Source: Mesostigma viride
Lineage: Eukaryota > Streptophyta > Mesostigmatophyceae > Mesostigmatales > Mesostigmataceae
NCBI GenBank assembly: GCA_009746045.1
Contig: RPFO01000452.1
Coordinates: forward strand, 1-64,000
Direction: 5' to 3'
DNA length: 64,000 nt
Part shown: piece after piece, positions 34,541-46,053 of the stretch
How positions within the stretch are numbered: the stretch's first letter is position 1
Layout: every line of letters starts with the position of its first letter
The notes under the pieces: model-generated
The model's database searches: none
What the model was told of the DNA's origin: nothing
Seen by the model: only the letters and a program-made list of their open reading frames with translations
Translations under genes and position numbers: made by a program

Positions 34541-37044
34541 GAGCGATCATCAAGGGACCCCCTCAAGCTTCTTATGCGGCTCATCCTGAACCGCCTGCGC
34601 ACGGCCCTGGACGGTCACCTGAGTCAGCGAGACTCAGCACGGCTTCCGTTCAGGTCGCAACACAGTACAGGCGCTCTTCGCTACTGGAACTGCAACGCCT
34701 TCAGCCTGGTGAGTCCCCTTTGCACCTTGTGCTGGTGTCCAGACTTCATCAAAGCCTTCGATTCGGTTTTCTGGCCTGCGCTTTGGGACATCCTCGAGTT
34801 GTTCCGGATCCCCCGCCCCCTGATTGCTGTCATCCGCAACCTGTATGAAGGGTCCACCACTTCGGTGCGCACTTCTTACGGGACCACGCCCCCATGCCCT
34901 TTACAGAAGGGTGTGTGGCAGGGCTGCGTGCTGTCGCCCTACCTGTTCATTATTGTTGTCAAATACGTAATGATTCAGGCGCGCAAGCGATTTGCCCGCA
35001 TCGTGGGCAGGGAACCAGGAGTGCAGGTTGCTAACAAATTCCGGCATGGCGGTGCGGACACGGAGATTCGGCTGGCAGACATCATCTACGCAGACGACAC
35101 CACCCTCTTCGAGGACACTGAGCACGTGCAGACATGGCTTGACTGCCTGGCTCTCGAGGCCCGTGCAGTGGGGCTTGAGGTCAGCAAGAAGACAGAGGCC
35201 CTGGCGGTTGGGCTCACCAACTCACCGCCGCCCCTCTATCTCCTAGACGGCTCTCGAGTCCTGTATCGGGACCGCGTTAAGCTGCTAAGCAGCCTGCTCC
35301 CCAGCTGCGAGGTTGATGTGGACGTCCATCGCATCTCCCTCGCCTGGCACGCTTTACGCCCGGTACCGGGCCCTGTGGCGCAAGCCCCTGGGCAAGATCG
35401 AGAAACAGGACCTGTTCAAGGTCCTCGTCCTTCCTGTTCTTACGTATGGAGCCGAGACGTGGACCCTCACCGCCGACCTGGCCCGCAAGCTGGACGGCGC
35501 GGTCACCAGCATGCTGCGTTCCATTTTCAGAGTAGGATATGCTGCTCATGTCCGCAAAAGGAGCTTGAAGACCTTCGCCAGGCTCAACAACGGGAGGCCA
35601 CCGACCGCGCCCGCCGCGACTGCCGGGTGGTGCTGCGTCGCTTCCCCCAGAAGCCAGGTGAGACGTCAACCTCCCTTGCCGACGAGCTTAAGGACCAGCT
35701 CCTTACCCTCATGGGCCTGGTAGGTGCTCAAGGTAGAACTGCGTGGGTGCCACCGCCTTCCCCACTCACGGGACAAGGCGGCTCCCCCACCAGTCCTGCT
35801 CACCTTCCCCTCCCGTGAGGACAAGCAGCGGTTCGACTCTCTCGTCGCAAGCGGTTGCACGACCTCACCTGGACGCTGGACGACGACCTGACCCCGCTCA
35901 GCAGCAGCAGCGACGTGACCTGTGGCCTGAATACCTCCGCCACAAGCAGGACCCCCAGAAGCCCAAGGTGTACTGGAGGGGCGGGGACCTGATGATCAAC
36001 CACAAGATGTGGACGCCCCTGGCAGCGGGCTAGAATAGCCTGTAGCCCTAGCTTTACTTCCATGGTAGTCACTGCATGCCGCCATGGCAGCCATGCTTAA
36101 AATGTTTGCCTAGTTGTGCCACCTTACCTAGTCACGTGCACCGCTAATGTCCGCACGGTACACAACCAGCCATAGCCTTAGCTTAGTCCTTGTACAGCCA
36201 TGCTACGTCCTGGCTTCGATCAGATTACTTGCCCACGCTCCTTGTTATGATACTCTGACGCTCCTTGTTATGATACGCTCACATGGGTCTTATTGCACCC
36301 ACAGGCTGCCGGATCGTTAGCGTGTCCGTTTAGCTAGCGCGCCCGAATGCAGCTGTGGCATGCCTTAGGCATGAAGGAGACTGGGGGTCTCTGCCCTTTC
36401 TCCTGTTGTGCACACACAGGGATTAAAAGCACTTCGGTGCTCCGTGACTCCCCAACGGGAGCACGAGTTTAATTAATTAATTAATGTCCGCAATGAGGAC
36501 CTGTACCAGGGCATGCCCTATATCACCAGCACCATTAAAAGCAACGACGCCTGCAGCTAGTAGGGCACCTAGCTCGCACCAACCAGGTAGACACCTCACG
36601 TGGGCCCCCCGCAGGACTGCGACCAGCCCAGCCTGGCCGGCACCTCCTGACGTGGGCTGGGCCCAGTGATGTTAGACGCCGCAAGGCCCGCACCTTCAAA
36701 GAACAGCTCGTAGAGGACATGGGGGGCCTAGGCCTCTCCGTGATTTGGAAGAAGATGATGGACAAGGCCAAGTGGGCCCAGGTCATAGAGGACAACGAGC
36801 CCCCCCCAGTGGGGAAGCGCCCGCGTGTGCAATCCCGCGGGAGGCACGCCAGATAGCTCCCCTAGGGCAGCGTGCGGCTGCCTAGATAGATGTTGTAGTT
36901 AGAATGCTGTTAGATAGATGTAGTATGTAGCCAATGTAGATAGATTAGACCGGTAGGACTGTTTGCACCCATCCATCCATCCATCGGGGTTAATGCTCCG
37001 TGACTCCCCAACGGGAGCACGAGTCTAATTAATTAATTAATTAA
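34541..37044 (+). mobile_element. LINE of the (TTAA)n-tailed family, decayed and interrupted
   Basis: RT segments run in order: LMRLILNRLRTALDGHLSQR (34,575), DFIKAFDSVFWPALWDILEL, LYEGSTTSVRTSYGTTPPCP, QGCVLSPYLFIIV, IIYADDTTLFED (35,080), GLEVSKKTEALAVG. After a frameshift near 35,340 comes LTYGAETWTLTADLARKLDG. At 35,557 the ORF is broken by a nested element and resumes at 36,484 (HVR|NEDLYQGMPYITSTI). The C-terminal part ends around 36,855, followed by a 3' UTR with a terminal hairpin and AATTAATT tail (37,023-37,044). The RT would copy its own RNA at a nicked target. Stops and shifts make this copy inactive. It shares family features with the copy at 48,391-49,638. Confidence 0.85.
35558..36483 (+). 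mobile_element. Nested ORF1-only retroelement (HAL1-like), 10-bp target duplication
   Basis: ATGTCCGCAA stands on both sides (35548-35557 and 36484-36493), and removing the insert restores the host LINE ORF2 (HVRNEDLYQ). The insert begins in a coiled-coil ORF1-type sequence (ELEDLRQAQQREATDRARRD, then PGETSTSLADELK), shared with the pseudogene at 341-685. It continues through a frameshifted C-terminal part (KRFDSLVASGC region, WTLDDDLTPLSSSSD) to about 36,030. It then goes directly to a 3' UTR whose last ~40 nt plus TTAA tail match the autonomous LINE. No RT follows ORF1, so it must have moved in trans. Confidence 0.8.
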
Positions 37045-39869
37045 TCAAGGGACAAAATTACCATCAATCACAGTACTTACTGGCATTCGGAACAAGCACC
37101 ATAGTGCCTACAAGCCTCAAGAAGGGGAGCTTGGCTGACCAGTCGTGCCTGTCGGCTGACCAGTCTCTTTTCTAAAGGGGCCCCGCTCGGCAGCACACAC
37201 AATCTCCTTTGCAGTACTTGGCCCAATCTGCTGGGCACCCTTGCTGTGCGTGTCTTATAGCAGCTAATCCAAATATATATCTGCCAGGTGCCTCTCTGCT
37301 ACATGGAAATACAAAGCGCAATCAAGGACAGCAGCGGCTTGGGCTCAGCACCTGGCTGCCTACCATTCAATTGAGCTCAGCACCTAGCTGCTGTACAACA
37401 TGATTCTGCATCAGTGCCTGTCCTAATTGCGCCCCCCCGCCCCCTTGCCATCATCGTCATGCTCATCATAGTCTTTAGAACGTGCACTGAACTCCAACCG
37501 TTGGACAGTCCATAGGTCATTAAGAATCTGTGCATGTAATGCTAGCTCTTCTCAGTTGAACTCATCTACCACCCTCTCATGGTCGTGTCATCTCTCATGT
37601 AATCCACCTAGGTTTATCGTGGCCACTGATCTTTCAGCCCCTCCTGACATCAAAATCTGGGCAAACACACTGTTGACATCACCCGTCCTTTTTAGCCTAC
37701 ATGGCTCTTCATGTTTATCCTTATCCCATCCCTCAACACACCAAGAATTGTCTATTCATCCCCCTTGCATAGGTGGTGCATAACTGCGGCGTGATGGGGG
37801 ATAGCCAAAAATAGGTGTAAAATGCATGGGATGGCACGGGGAGGCTCACACTCATCTGTTTACAATCACACTCATGAGCTAACAATGTCCCTCTCTGCTT
37901 TTGACACTGCATGCACATGCATTTCCTACCGGCTAATAATATCAAGCCTTTAGTGTGGTTTGGTGCATCAAGAGAAATGGCAGGTCAGCTGCGTGCAGTC
38001 AGACCACATTTGTGTTAAGTGTACGCTTGCAACGCTGTTTGCCAACCGCATGGAGCTCCCCTTTCGGACAGTGGCACAAGTAGCACTTACACCTTACTCC
38101 CAGCCGCTCACCCTGCCCATGCTAGCAACAAGAACAAATGCATGGTCCCCATCCCAACACATCACATTGATGGCCCTGCCATCACCTAGCAGTGTGCCAC
38201 CCCTCTCCACCTCAACCTACTCTGAAAGGCCAGGGCCCCAACAAACCTTTCAAGACATAGCACTCCTCAAAGAAGGCCACCCCTCAAAGAAGGAGAGGCA
38301 GTTTAGGTCTAGGGGGGCTTTGGGTAAGCTAAAAGTTGATAGAGTTCACTAACACAGGCCACGGCAACGACAACCTGCTTCACCCGCTGCATCCATACAT
38401 CACAAGCCATAAACTGCACCGCCTGGCATGATTGCCTAAGGGGCACGTGATCCAAGATGCCCTTCAGGCTCACCCCAGCACACCGGCCCATCCTCACCAC
38501 CCCACAGGTCATAGTCATCTACAGTGGCATCAAACTCCTCTAGGACAGAGTGCAGTGAAGGCAACATAGACGTCCTGACACAGTTCAATAAGAACGTGGC
38601 TGCTACCTACTGCCCTTAAAAAACAATGTCGATTGCTTGCACACATACGCATTCAATTCTTCAAACAAGCATGCTAACACCTTCACAGCACATTCCAAGG
38701 TTGACATCCATCGAGCTTTGTCAACAAGCATGACTTCCTGATGCAAACTTAGCTGTCAAGCTAGGAGGAGGAAAGCTAGGTAAAGAGGTGAGATAGACCA
38801 CCCCACAGCACCTTCCTGCACCAAAACCATGACAATATCATCCAGAGCTTGCTAAATACGTACAGCTAACCGGTCGCGGGCGACCTTGCAGTCCAGGTTC
38901 AGCGCGAACATCTCGTATCAGCACCCGGTGGAGATGGCGGACGCGAACCCACAATGCTATAAAAGCGAGTCATAAGACTATTTCGGGGAGCGGTGAACGG
39001 TTTGGAACACCGAAGGTATGCCGCGACAAAAGCCTGAAGTTTTTCTCGGAAATACACGCCTGGATGTGGATTAGGGCACCGTTGTCGTGCTTGTGCTTGC
39101 GTTGCGAGCAGGCAACCAGTGTTTCTTGCAGTGTCGAGCAGTAACAGATGGTGGCGCGAGAGCAATATGTGACTTTTAAATCATGGCTACACAGCTTACA
39201 CCTCCCCAGGCATGTTGGAACAAGCCCCGCCATGCCGTGAACCGAAAAAAAGGAAGAAACGCATCAAGCAAGGACGGTCGTAAACGTCACTGAAAACAGC
39301 AAAATCTGACCTGCCGGCAGGTAATGCGACAGCCTGGAAAATGTGATTCGTTTCTCGAAAAACTGATTAGCGCTCGTGAAAGTAGACTTGAAGCCCATTC
39401 GGATTCGACCTTTTGGGAATTGTGAGCTTCCAACAAAAAAGTTTCCCCCACAATTGATAAACATGCATTTTCGCTGCCAATTCCAGATCTGGCCGACACA
39501 AAAAATCAGCGTCTCAGTTTGCGAATTATTTTGACGCATGAACATACGCGAGTAATATCTACCATGTATCATCGCAAAGCAGGAGAGTTTACGCGTCGTT
39601 TACATCCATCGCAGCGACTTAACATGCATCGCAGCGACTTTGGACTGATATTCCGGCGGACATAGGGTCGACAGCCATGCGAGGTGGAATTTTTCTGGTC
39701 CCGTCGTCCTCAACGCGACGCGTTCGCGCCAAAATTCCCAGGATCTCATGTAACCGGACGGACCGATTTTAGGTGATGTGTACGGGGCCGGCCTTCTACC
39801 AACACATTGAGGTCTCCTACTTCTATCTCTGGAGCTCTTCTATCTAAAGAGGCACGCAACCTAGAGAGA
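37045..39869. other. Intergenic, no supported gene
   Basis: 2.8 kb of mixed composition. Short open frames (37209-37403, 37960-38352 and similar) show no domain and no splice-supported continuation. Segments near 39,640-39,770 faintly resemble T1 left-end sequence (ACGCG..TTCGCGCCAAAATT). Confidence 0.4.
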
Positions 39870-39884
39870 TACTTGGCTTGCGCC
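39870..39884. other. Target duplication of the U6-LINE chimera, left copy
   Basis: TACTTGGCTTGCGCC here and at 46916-46930. It brackets both the older chimera and the L1 later inserted in its tail. Confidence 0.75.
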
Positions 39885-39973
39885 TTTTTTTTCCAGGTAA
39901 ATAGGTGTACGTTTATTCCAAATATAGCCAGTAGTTAATCCCTGCTAAGCCTAGGGTATCAAGATGTCAGTGG

Positions 39974-42900
39974 CTAAAACGGAGCCTTACTAGACCACGG
40001 AAGCCACTGGACTTCTAAGGGGTTGTCATTGGGCATGTGGGTAAAGATCCTGTTTTTGCCCATGAGGTCATGAAAGATCTCAAGTGGGCTGGGCTTATCC
40101 TGGTCCGCGCCAGGGTCCCAGATTTTGTTTTGTTCATTTGCAACCATCCAGTAGCGTCGCATGCCGGAGTTCCATAGGTAAATGAAGCGTGAGAGAACCC
40201 CAGCTTTGTCGAAAACTGTGCGCCTATTGAACACCACATCGTTTCGCACCGTCCAGATTGTATATAACATGCATGTGCGGAGCCATATCCACGCTTGTTG
40301 TGAAAAGGTGAGCTCAAGGCCAGGGGTGCCAGTGATGCCAAAGATAATTGAGCGGGTAGACACCGGTATGATAGGCTCAGATGTCCAGGCTGCCCATAAA
40401 CCAATCAACCAGGTCCAAACTCCCTGGAGGTTACACCATAAAAATCGGTGTTCCACAGTTTCAGTGGGGTTGGTACATAAACAAGTAGCAGGGTGGTGAA
40501 ATCGCCGGTGAAGGATCTCCCCTACCCCGATGGACCGGTGCATCAAGAGGTGTTGTACGTCGGTCGCGCGGCGATCAATCAGCGGGTGGTCAACGGCGAG
40601 GGTGATGTTGCGGACCCAGGTGTGGCCAGGCCACTCAGTAGCGCCCCAGCGTGTCCGTCCGGGGTGGAATTGATGGTTTTTATGCCGGAGCATTGTGTAG
40701 CCCCACTCTGCCGTGTACTCGTAAAGGCCTTTTACAATTCTGCTGTCACCCTGATTTAGCACCCAGCCAAATTCCACTGGATCCAATGACAACATGTCCA
40801 GGCGAGTTGATCCCACATGTAGCCAAATAATAGCAGCGTCTGGAAGGTTGGGGTTGGGTTGGTATACACATGATTGTTCAAGGGACCAAGGTACAACCCG
40901 AATCCGGTGGCATAGCTGGGTGGGGAGGAACACCACTGCAGTTGTAAGTTGAGCCAAACAGCCATTGTGGCCGCTCAGCGGCGCCAGTAGTTGAACGTGC
41001 AGGGTTCCAAGGGGGAGTTCTGCGATCACCTTCCCCGAGCATGTTGCGGTCGTGCTGTATGGACAAAAGCAGCACCATTCACCAGCTTTATAGGGGGCAC
41101 GGGGAGAAGTCATGAGTGTGTGCCAGCGTGGGGGTATGGCTTGTACTAGCGCGGCCCAGGCAGCATAAGTAGGCATATTGGGGACCCAGGCAGCCAGTTC
41201 GTTATATGTTAAGAGGCGGTAGCAGTCACCGTGGAGAATATACAGGTGGAGAATAGTGGTTACAGGGTGGGGGGATGTTATGAAGCCTTCATAGGGGTTA
41301 GGGCCACTTAAGCATCCGAAGGGGCGATTAAGGGGGTTGAGGTATATATCATTAAAGAATAGGGGTTGGCGTGCAACTTCCTCACGTAGTGTGGGGAATA
41401 ATAGGCGGTCGGGTTTAAGTGCCATAAAGCCTTGCCATATACGAGCCCAGTACCAAGGAAGACCTCTGGTGAGCTTAGGGGAGGGGAGGCGAGCAGTAAG
41501 CAGTGCGGCTCCAGAGTGCCAGGAAATACCATTGGAGTGATGAGTAAGACGTGAGAGGGTTACACGTGCCAGAAGACATCCAGGGTGTGTGTTGACACCA
41601 ATGTGGGCAGAGATAACTTGTTTGGCATACACAGACCATAAACGCCATTGCATATTGTGTAAGCCTAGTCCTCCAAGAGGCCACGGCATAAAAGACATTG
41701 ACTCTCTGATCCATCCGTGTACCTGGCGGCTGAGATCGCTCGATTTTTTCCAAACAAAGTTATGCCCCAGTCGTTGAATAAGAGACACGGTGTGTTCATC
41801 CGGTGGGTGGGCCTGACCGAAGTACAGCAACTTGGAGAACAGCAGCTGGTTCGTGACGAGGACCTTGCCCCGGAGGCTGAGGCGGTGTACGCCAGCCCAG
41901 CGGTTGGCCACCTGTTGTACACCAGTAAGTTTGCCCAGTTGTTGTGATTCGTCGTATAGAAAGGTTTTGACTTCCAATAACCTCCCTTCGGCTGTCCGAC
42001 CGATAGGGCAGTTATGCAAAAGGTGGTATCCTCCTGGCGGGACCCATGTCACCGCCAGGTTGGTAGGTTGGAGAGTCGGGTTGGTTGTTCTGCCAATATG
42101 CAAGCCCGTGGACTTTTGCACGTTGCAGCGTTGTTGGGAGGCGGTACAGTATGTAGATATATTGTCAAGCACAGCATCAACATCACGCAAGGAGGTGCAA
42201 ATGTTAGTAGTGTCATCGGCGTAGGCAGTTTGAAACAGACCACGTGTGTGGTGAGGGATGGGGTAGCCTTGAATACGGCTGTCCTGTTGATGAAGAAAGA
42301 AGAGGCCAGCGTGAGCGAGCAAAAAGAGAAGGGGAGAGAGACAGTCGCCTTGTGGGAGGGAGCGTGTGCTATGGCCTATTTGGGATTTATGTCCATTAAT
42401 TAGTAGGTGCCAAGTGAGGGATTTGATCATGCCTAGACTGACCTTAATAAGTTTAGGTCCAAAACCAAGCCCGTGTAGTATAGCCTCGAGATATTTCCAG
42501 CATATGCGGTCGAATGCTTTTTCAAAATCCCAAAATAAAATAAGACCTATAATATTGTTGCGCCATGCGTCATCAACAATGTCCATGATCATGGTGATGC
42601 TGTCGCTGATGTGTAGGTTGGACCTGAATCCAACTTGTTCCGGGCCGATCAGATTATCTAGTACACTATAGAAACGGCGTTGCAAGAGTTTGCTGGCTAG
42701 TTTGTAAGGGACTGTGAGCATGCGAATGGGTCTATAATTTTTCCAACTTGTTTTATCCCCTTTTTTGTGTAAGAGGATGAGGATTGTTTCCGACCACTGG
42801 CCCACAACAGTTTCGGTGTTCCAGATTTCCAGGATGCATTGGTAGAGATCCCGGCCTATGAGGGGCCAGAACGTTTTAAAAAACTCTACTGGAAGGCCAT

Positions 42901-44377
42901 CTGCACCAGGTGCGCTACCGGTTTTGAGATGTTGAAGTGCTAGAGATGTTTCTTCCATAGTGGGGCTGGCGTCTAGTAGAGCTTGTTGTGACGGAGAGAG
43001 GCGGTGTGGAATAGCATCGAGGATTTTTTGTGTGGCTGTATTTGCAGAGGGGTCGGGTTCTGTCCGGAACAGGGTGGAGAAAAAAGCATGTCCAGATTGT
43101 AGGATGTCTTGAGGGGTGGTATGGGTGCCAGTCTCGTCTGTAATTTCAGTGATGGTGGTTTGTGAGCGCGGGGGTGGGATAAATGCAAAGAATTCCTTAT
43201 TCATTCGTTCACCTTTGACATGCCACCATGTATTTTCCACATCTAGGGCTTCTGCGTGGCGTTCAAGGCGTAGCTTATCCATCTCAGTCTGGCACAATTG
43301 TAGTCGTGTTAACTCGTGCGGGGCTAGGCGGGGTTTGGATTGCAACATAGTGATAACTCGTTTGTAGTAATTGTAGTCTTTGCCTTTTATGCGGCGTTGT
43401 TCTAGATCGTATGCCTTAGAGGAGTCAAGGATGTGCGAGAGGCATGCTTGCATCCAGAGAGTAGTGCTTGGGTAGTCTACTTGCTTAGTTTTCCAGTCCC
43501 GCCATTGTTCTCGGACTAGGGTGCGAAAGGCGGGGTCAGCCAGCAGCTTTTTATTGAGGCGAGGGACGCCTGGTCCTCTGGGGGGGCTGGAGTGATACAC
43601 CATGGTGAGAAGGCAAGGGTAGTGATCAGAAAAAACTGTGGAGCGTATGACCTCTGCATGACAAATGAGGGATGCCCAAAAGGGTGACATAAATATGTAG
43701 TCTAGACGACTAGTGATGCGGGTGCCCTGACGAGTGGACTCGCGAGTATGCAGATGGTCGCGAGGTTTGATAACATCTTGTAGTGAGAGGCGTGTGAGGT
43801 GGTTGGCTAACGAGGTCGTCTCAAGCCCAAGGCCATGGTCTAGGTCAACATTAAAGTCACCCATCAGTATGACCTCATGAGATTGGTCCAGGAGGGGGGC
43901 AACCATAGCAAACAAATCATCAAAAAATTTTATACGGTCAGAGTGTTCGTTGGGGGCATATACCGATATAATATAGCCAGTCTTACCGCCCCAGGAGATG
44001 CATTGCCGGGTCCAGCGACCCTGCCATGTGTTGGGAGCAGTATCTATGTGTTGGGCCCATGGGTGCAGTTGAACATGAGGGTGTGGCGGACGTCGATATT
44101 GTAGCAATGCAGTGCCTCCACTAGTCCCCCGTGCCCATGCCCATCTGCGTTCCATGTCTGGGGTGCGTCTTGTAAAGGATTGTAGTGCTTTGGCGTCTAT
44201 TCCAGGAAATTTATGTTCTTGTAGGCCTACCCAGATTTCATGAGATGGGCCGACATAGGGTTGAGTGATACTGGCTAGTTGTGCCTGGAGCGCAGATATT
44301 TTAGACTGTCCCTGGGTGCGAACACCATAAGTATTTAGACCCTGAACGTTCCAAGATATTATAGTAAGTTGACTCAT
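39974..44377 (-). CDS. L1-type LINE ORF2: endonuclease plus reverse transcriptase
   Basis: 1,467 codons from the Met that gives MSQLTIISWNVQGLNTYG; the frame is open 25 codons further up, but this Met starts exactly at the endonuclease fold. The endonuclease covers about residues 1-255, with WNVQG, LQEHKF, ILMGDFNVDLDHG and FSDHYP as the expected catalytic blocks. The reverse transcriptase covers about 485-760, with APGADGLPVEFF, WDFEKAFDR, LPQGDCLSPLLF and TAYADDTTN. Near the C-terminus CLCTNPTETVEHRFLWC is a CCHC-like knuckle typical of L1 proteins. It makes the nick and copies LINE RNA at the chromosomal target. The length is normal for plant/algal L1 ORF2 and no internal stop is present, so it may be active. 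The start lies about 50 nt beyond the ORF1 stop, the classic L1 arrangement. Confidence 0.93.
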   Translation of the reverse strand: MSQLTIISWNVQGLNTYGVRTQGQSKISALQAQLASITQPYVGPSHEIWVGLQEHKFPGIDAKALQSFTRRTPDMERRWAWARGTSGGTALLQYRRPPHPHVQLHPWAQHIDTAPNTWQGRWTRQCISWGGKTGYIISVYAPNEHSDRIKFFDDLFAMVAPLLDQSHEVILMGDFNVDLDHGLGLETTSLANHLTRLSLQDVIKPRDHLHTRESTRQGTRITSRLDYIFMSPFWASLICHAEVIRSTVFSDHYPCLLTMVYHSSPPRGPGVPRLNKKLLADPAFRTLVREQWRDWKTKQVDYPSTTLWMQACLSHILDSSKAYDLEQRRIKGKDYNYYKRVITMLQSKPRLAPHELTRLQLCQTEMDKLRLERHAEALDVENTWWHVKGERMNKEFFAFIPPPRSQTTITEITDETGTHTTPQDILQSGHAFFSTLFRTEPDPSANTATQKILDAIPHRLSPSQQALLDASPTMEETSLALQHLKTGSAPGADGLPVEFFKTFWPLIGRDLYQCILEIWNTETVVGQWSETILILLHKKGDKTSWKNYRPIRMLTVPYKLASKLLQRRFYSVLDNLIGPEQVGFRSNLHISDSITMIMDIVDDAWRNNIIGLILFWDFEKAFDRICWKYLEAILHGLGFGPKLIKVSLGMIKSLTWHLLINGHKSQIGHSTRSLPQGDCLSPLLFLLAHAGLFFLHQQDSRIQGYPIPHHTRGLFQTAYADDTTNICTSLRDVDAVLDNISTYCTASQQRCNVQKSTGLHIGRTTNPTLQPTNLAVTWVPPGGYHLLHNCPIGRTAEGRLLEVKTFLYDESQQLGKLTGVQQVANRWAGVHRLSLRGKVLVTNQLLFSKLLYFGQAHPPDEHTVSLIQRLGHNFVWKKSSDLSRQVHGWIRESMSFMPWPLGGLGLHNMQWRLWSVYAKQVISAHIGVNTHPGCLLARVTLSRLTHHSNGISWHSGAALLTARLPSPKLTRGLPWYWARIWQGFMALKPDRLLFPTLREEVARQPLFFNDIYLNPLNRPFGCLSGPNPYEGFITSPHPVTTILHLYILHGDCYRLLTYNELAAWVPNMPTYAAWAALVQAIPPRWHTLMTSPRAPYKAGEWCCFCPYSTTATCSGKVIAELPLGTLHVQLLAPLSGHNGCLAQLTTAVVFLPTQLCHRIRVVPWSLEQSCVYQPNPNLPDAAIIWLHVGSTRLDMLSLDPVEFGWVLNQGDSRIVKGLYEYTAEWGYTMLRHKNHQFHPGRTRWGATEWPGHTWVRNITLAVDHPLIDRRATDVQHLLMHRSIGVGEILHRRFHHPATCLCTNPTETVEHRFLWCNLQGVWTWLIGLWAAWTSEPIIPVSTRSIIFGITGTPGLELTFSQQAWIWLRTCMLYTIWTVRNDVVFNRRTVFDKAGVLSRFIYLWNSGMRRYWMVANEQNKIWDPGADQDKPSPLEIFHDLMGKNRIFTHMPNDNPLEVQWLPWSSKAPF

Positions 44378-44429
44378 AAGTAAGTAGAAGGAGAGAGAAT
44401 GCAGAAGGATGCAAGCGTTGGCGTACCTC

Positions 44430-46053
44430 TCATGCCTTGGAAGACGATGCACGCGCCCGCTTGGTTGCGTCGGCTGTGGTGACCGTTGGCTGCGCCCGTT
44501 TGGCCGAGGGGTCGTCCTGCGCTGGCGCTTCCTCGAGAGAGCCAGTTGAGGAGGGCATCATGTCGAGATCATGGGGTAGGGCCGGCAGCCGTGCCGCCGG
44601 ATCAGACGGTGACGGCTGGTTGTGCGCTCCCGGGGGATCCACGTAGTTCGCCCCGGGGACGCGTCGGAGGATGCTCTTGAGTTGGGCCGACGTAACCCCG
44701 ATGGATTTCAGTGCGGCCTCCTCGTTGGTCCAGACCAAGCGAGCCCCGGCTGTTGCGAAGTCTCCTTCCTTGGATGTGAGGCATGGCACTAGTGTTTTCA
44801 GGATATAGATGGTGCCAGCCCTGGGGCGGTAGTCAATTGAAGCGTCTAACATGATGGACAGCCGGCGCGCGTTTCGCGAGACTTGTACAAGCGTGTCGAG
44901 CTGGTTACGTTTGAGAAAGTCCTCCGTTTCCGTCCAGATGTCAAGTGGCCGCCCTGTCCTAGCCCCCATGGGCTTGTGCATCAACAAGCTGGGGCTGTTA
45001 TCCGCAGCGACGGTGCAGAGTACCTTGTTGGGTTGATTGGCCGAGGTGATGTATGGGTAGAGGTGGCTGCCCACCGAGGCGTCCTTGGGGATGTCTAGTT
45101 GTTGCAGATCCCATTCGCCGTAGCCGCCCATGATGTAGCGGTTGATGAGCACGTGCGGTGGGACCGCCTCTGGGGCGCCGCTGGGTCTGCTCGGTTTGCA
45201 GGCCACCGAGCCGCTGTTGCTTGGCAGCTGCAAGCCTGAGGGCCTCTGGGCACGCGTTGGATAAATGTTCACGCGAGCACATGCAGGTGATACATAGCAG
45301 CGGTTCCATGTTGATTTGGGTAGTCACCCGAGAGTCGGCCAGCTTAGCAATGTCGAACTCCATGATGGGGATTTGCAGAATGTCCGGTAGGCAGCGTGGC
45401 GAGGTGCCGGAATAGCCGCCGGGGCACCCGTAGATCTGCCCAGTGCCGTTCAGTCCTAGCCCTTGGTCCGGTTCGAACCGGGGCGTGTAGCTGCAGACAA
45501 TGCTGTAGGCTTGGTAGGAGTTGCCACCACCCGTGCGAGGAAGGTCCTCCACCTTGTTGGGCAGGTTCAACCCATGAAGCGATCCGTAGGGCTTAAAGAT
45601 TTCATTCAGGGTCTCTCGAGTCCGGATCCAGCCAGGGACGTTGTGCAGGGTCAAGTGGTATGTCCCCGCCAGGTCTGTATGGCGCCAATAGCGTACCGGG
45701 ATAAATGTTCCGCCCACGGTGACCCCAGGGTGGGAGTTAACCGTTGTGAGGGTGTCCAGGACCGATTTGGCTGTCTCCGGAGTAAAGAAACAGATCTCAA
45801 TGTTGGGGTGGCCCTTGAGACCTTGAATCACCTGGCCTGAACGCCCTGCCACGGTAGCGGCGGCTGCACGTTTATCCGCTTGAGAAAGGTTCTTGCCCTG
45901 GACCTCGAGGACGAGCATGCGTTTGCTCATATTAGCGTAGCTGGAGGCCAACACTGGAGTCCATGGTATTTTTCCCGCCGCCAGCGCTTGTAGGTCACCC
46001 TGGGGTTGTGCCAGCCGAAGGCGTTCCTCCCAGGAGGGATCGGGGTTTGCCAT
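44430..46053 (-). CDS. L1-type LINE ORF1 (RNA-binding, Zn-knuckle), one frameshift
   Basis: Starts MANPDPSWEERLRLAQPQGD (46053). The first half has a fold like the ORF1 RRM/DUF4283 type (YHLTLHNVPGWIRTRETLNE, IFKPYGSLHG), then a Cys/His cluster CITCMCSREHLSNAC near 45,290. The reading frame then changes between about 45,270 and 45,180. The continuing frame (GGYGEWDLQQLDIPKDASVG to RAKRARASSSKA-like end) runs to the stop at 44430, with a basic Ser/Ala-rich tail. ORF1 proteins coat LINE RNA. With ORF2 intact, the single shift is either a recent mutation, an assembly indel, or less likely a programmed event. Confidence 0.75.
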
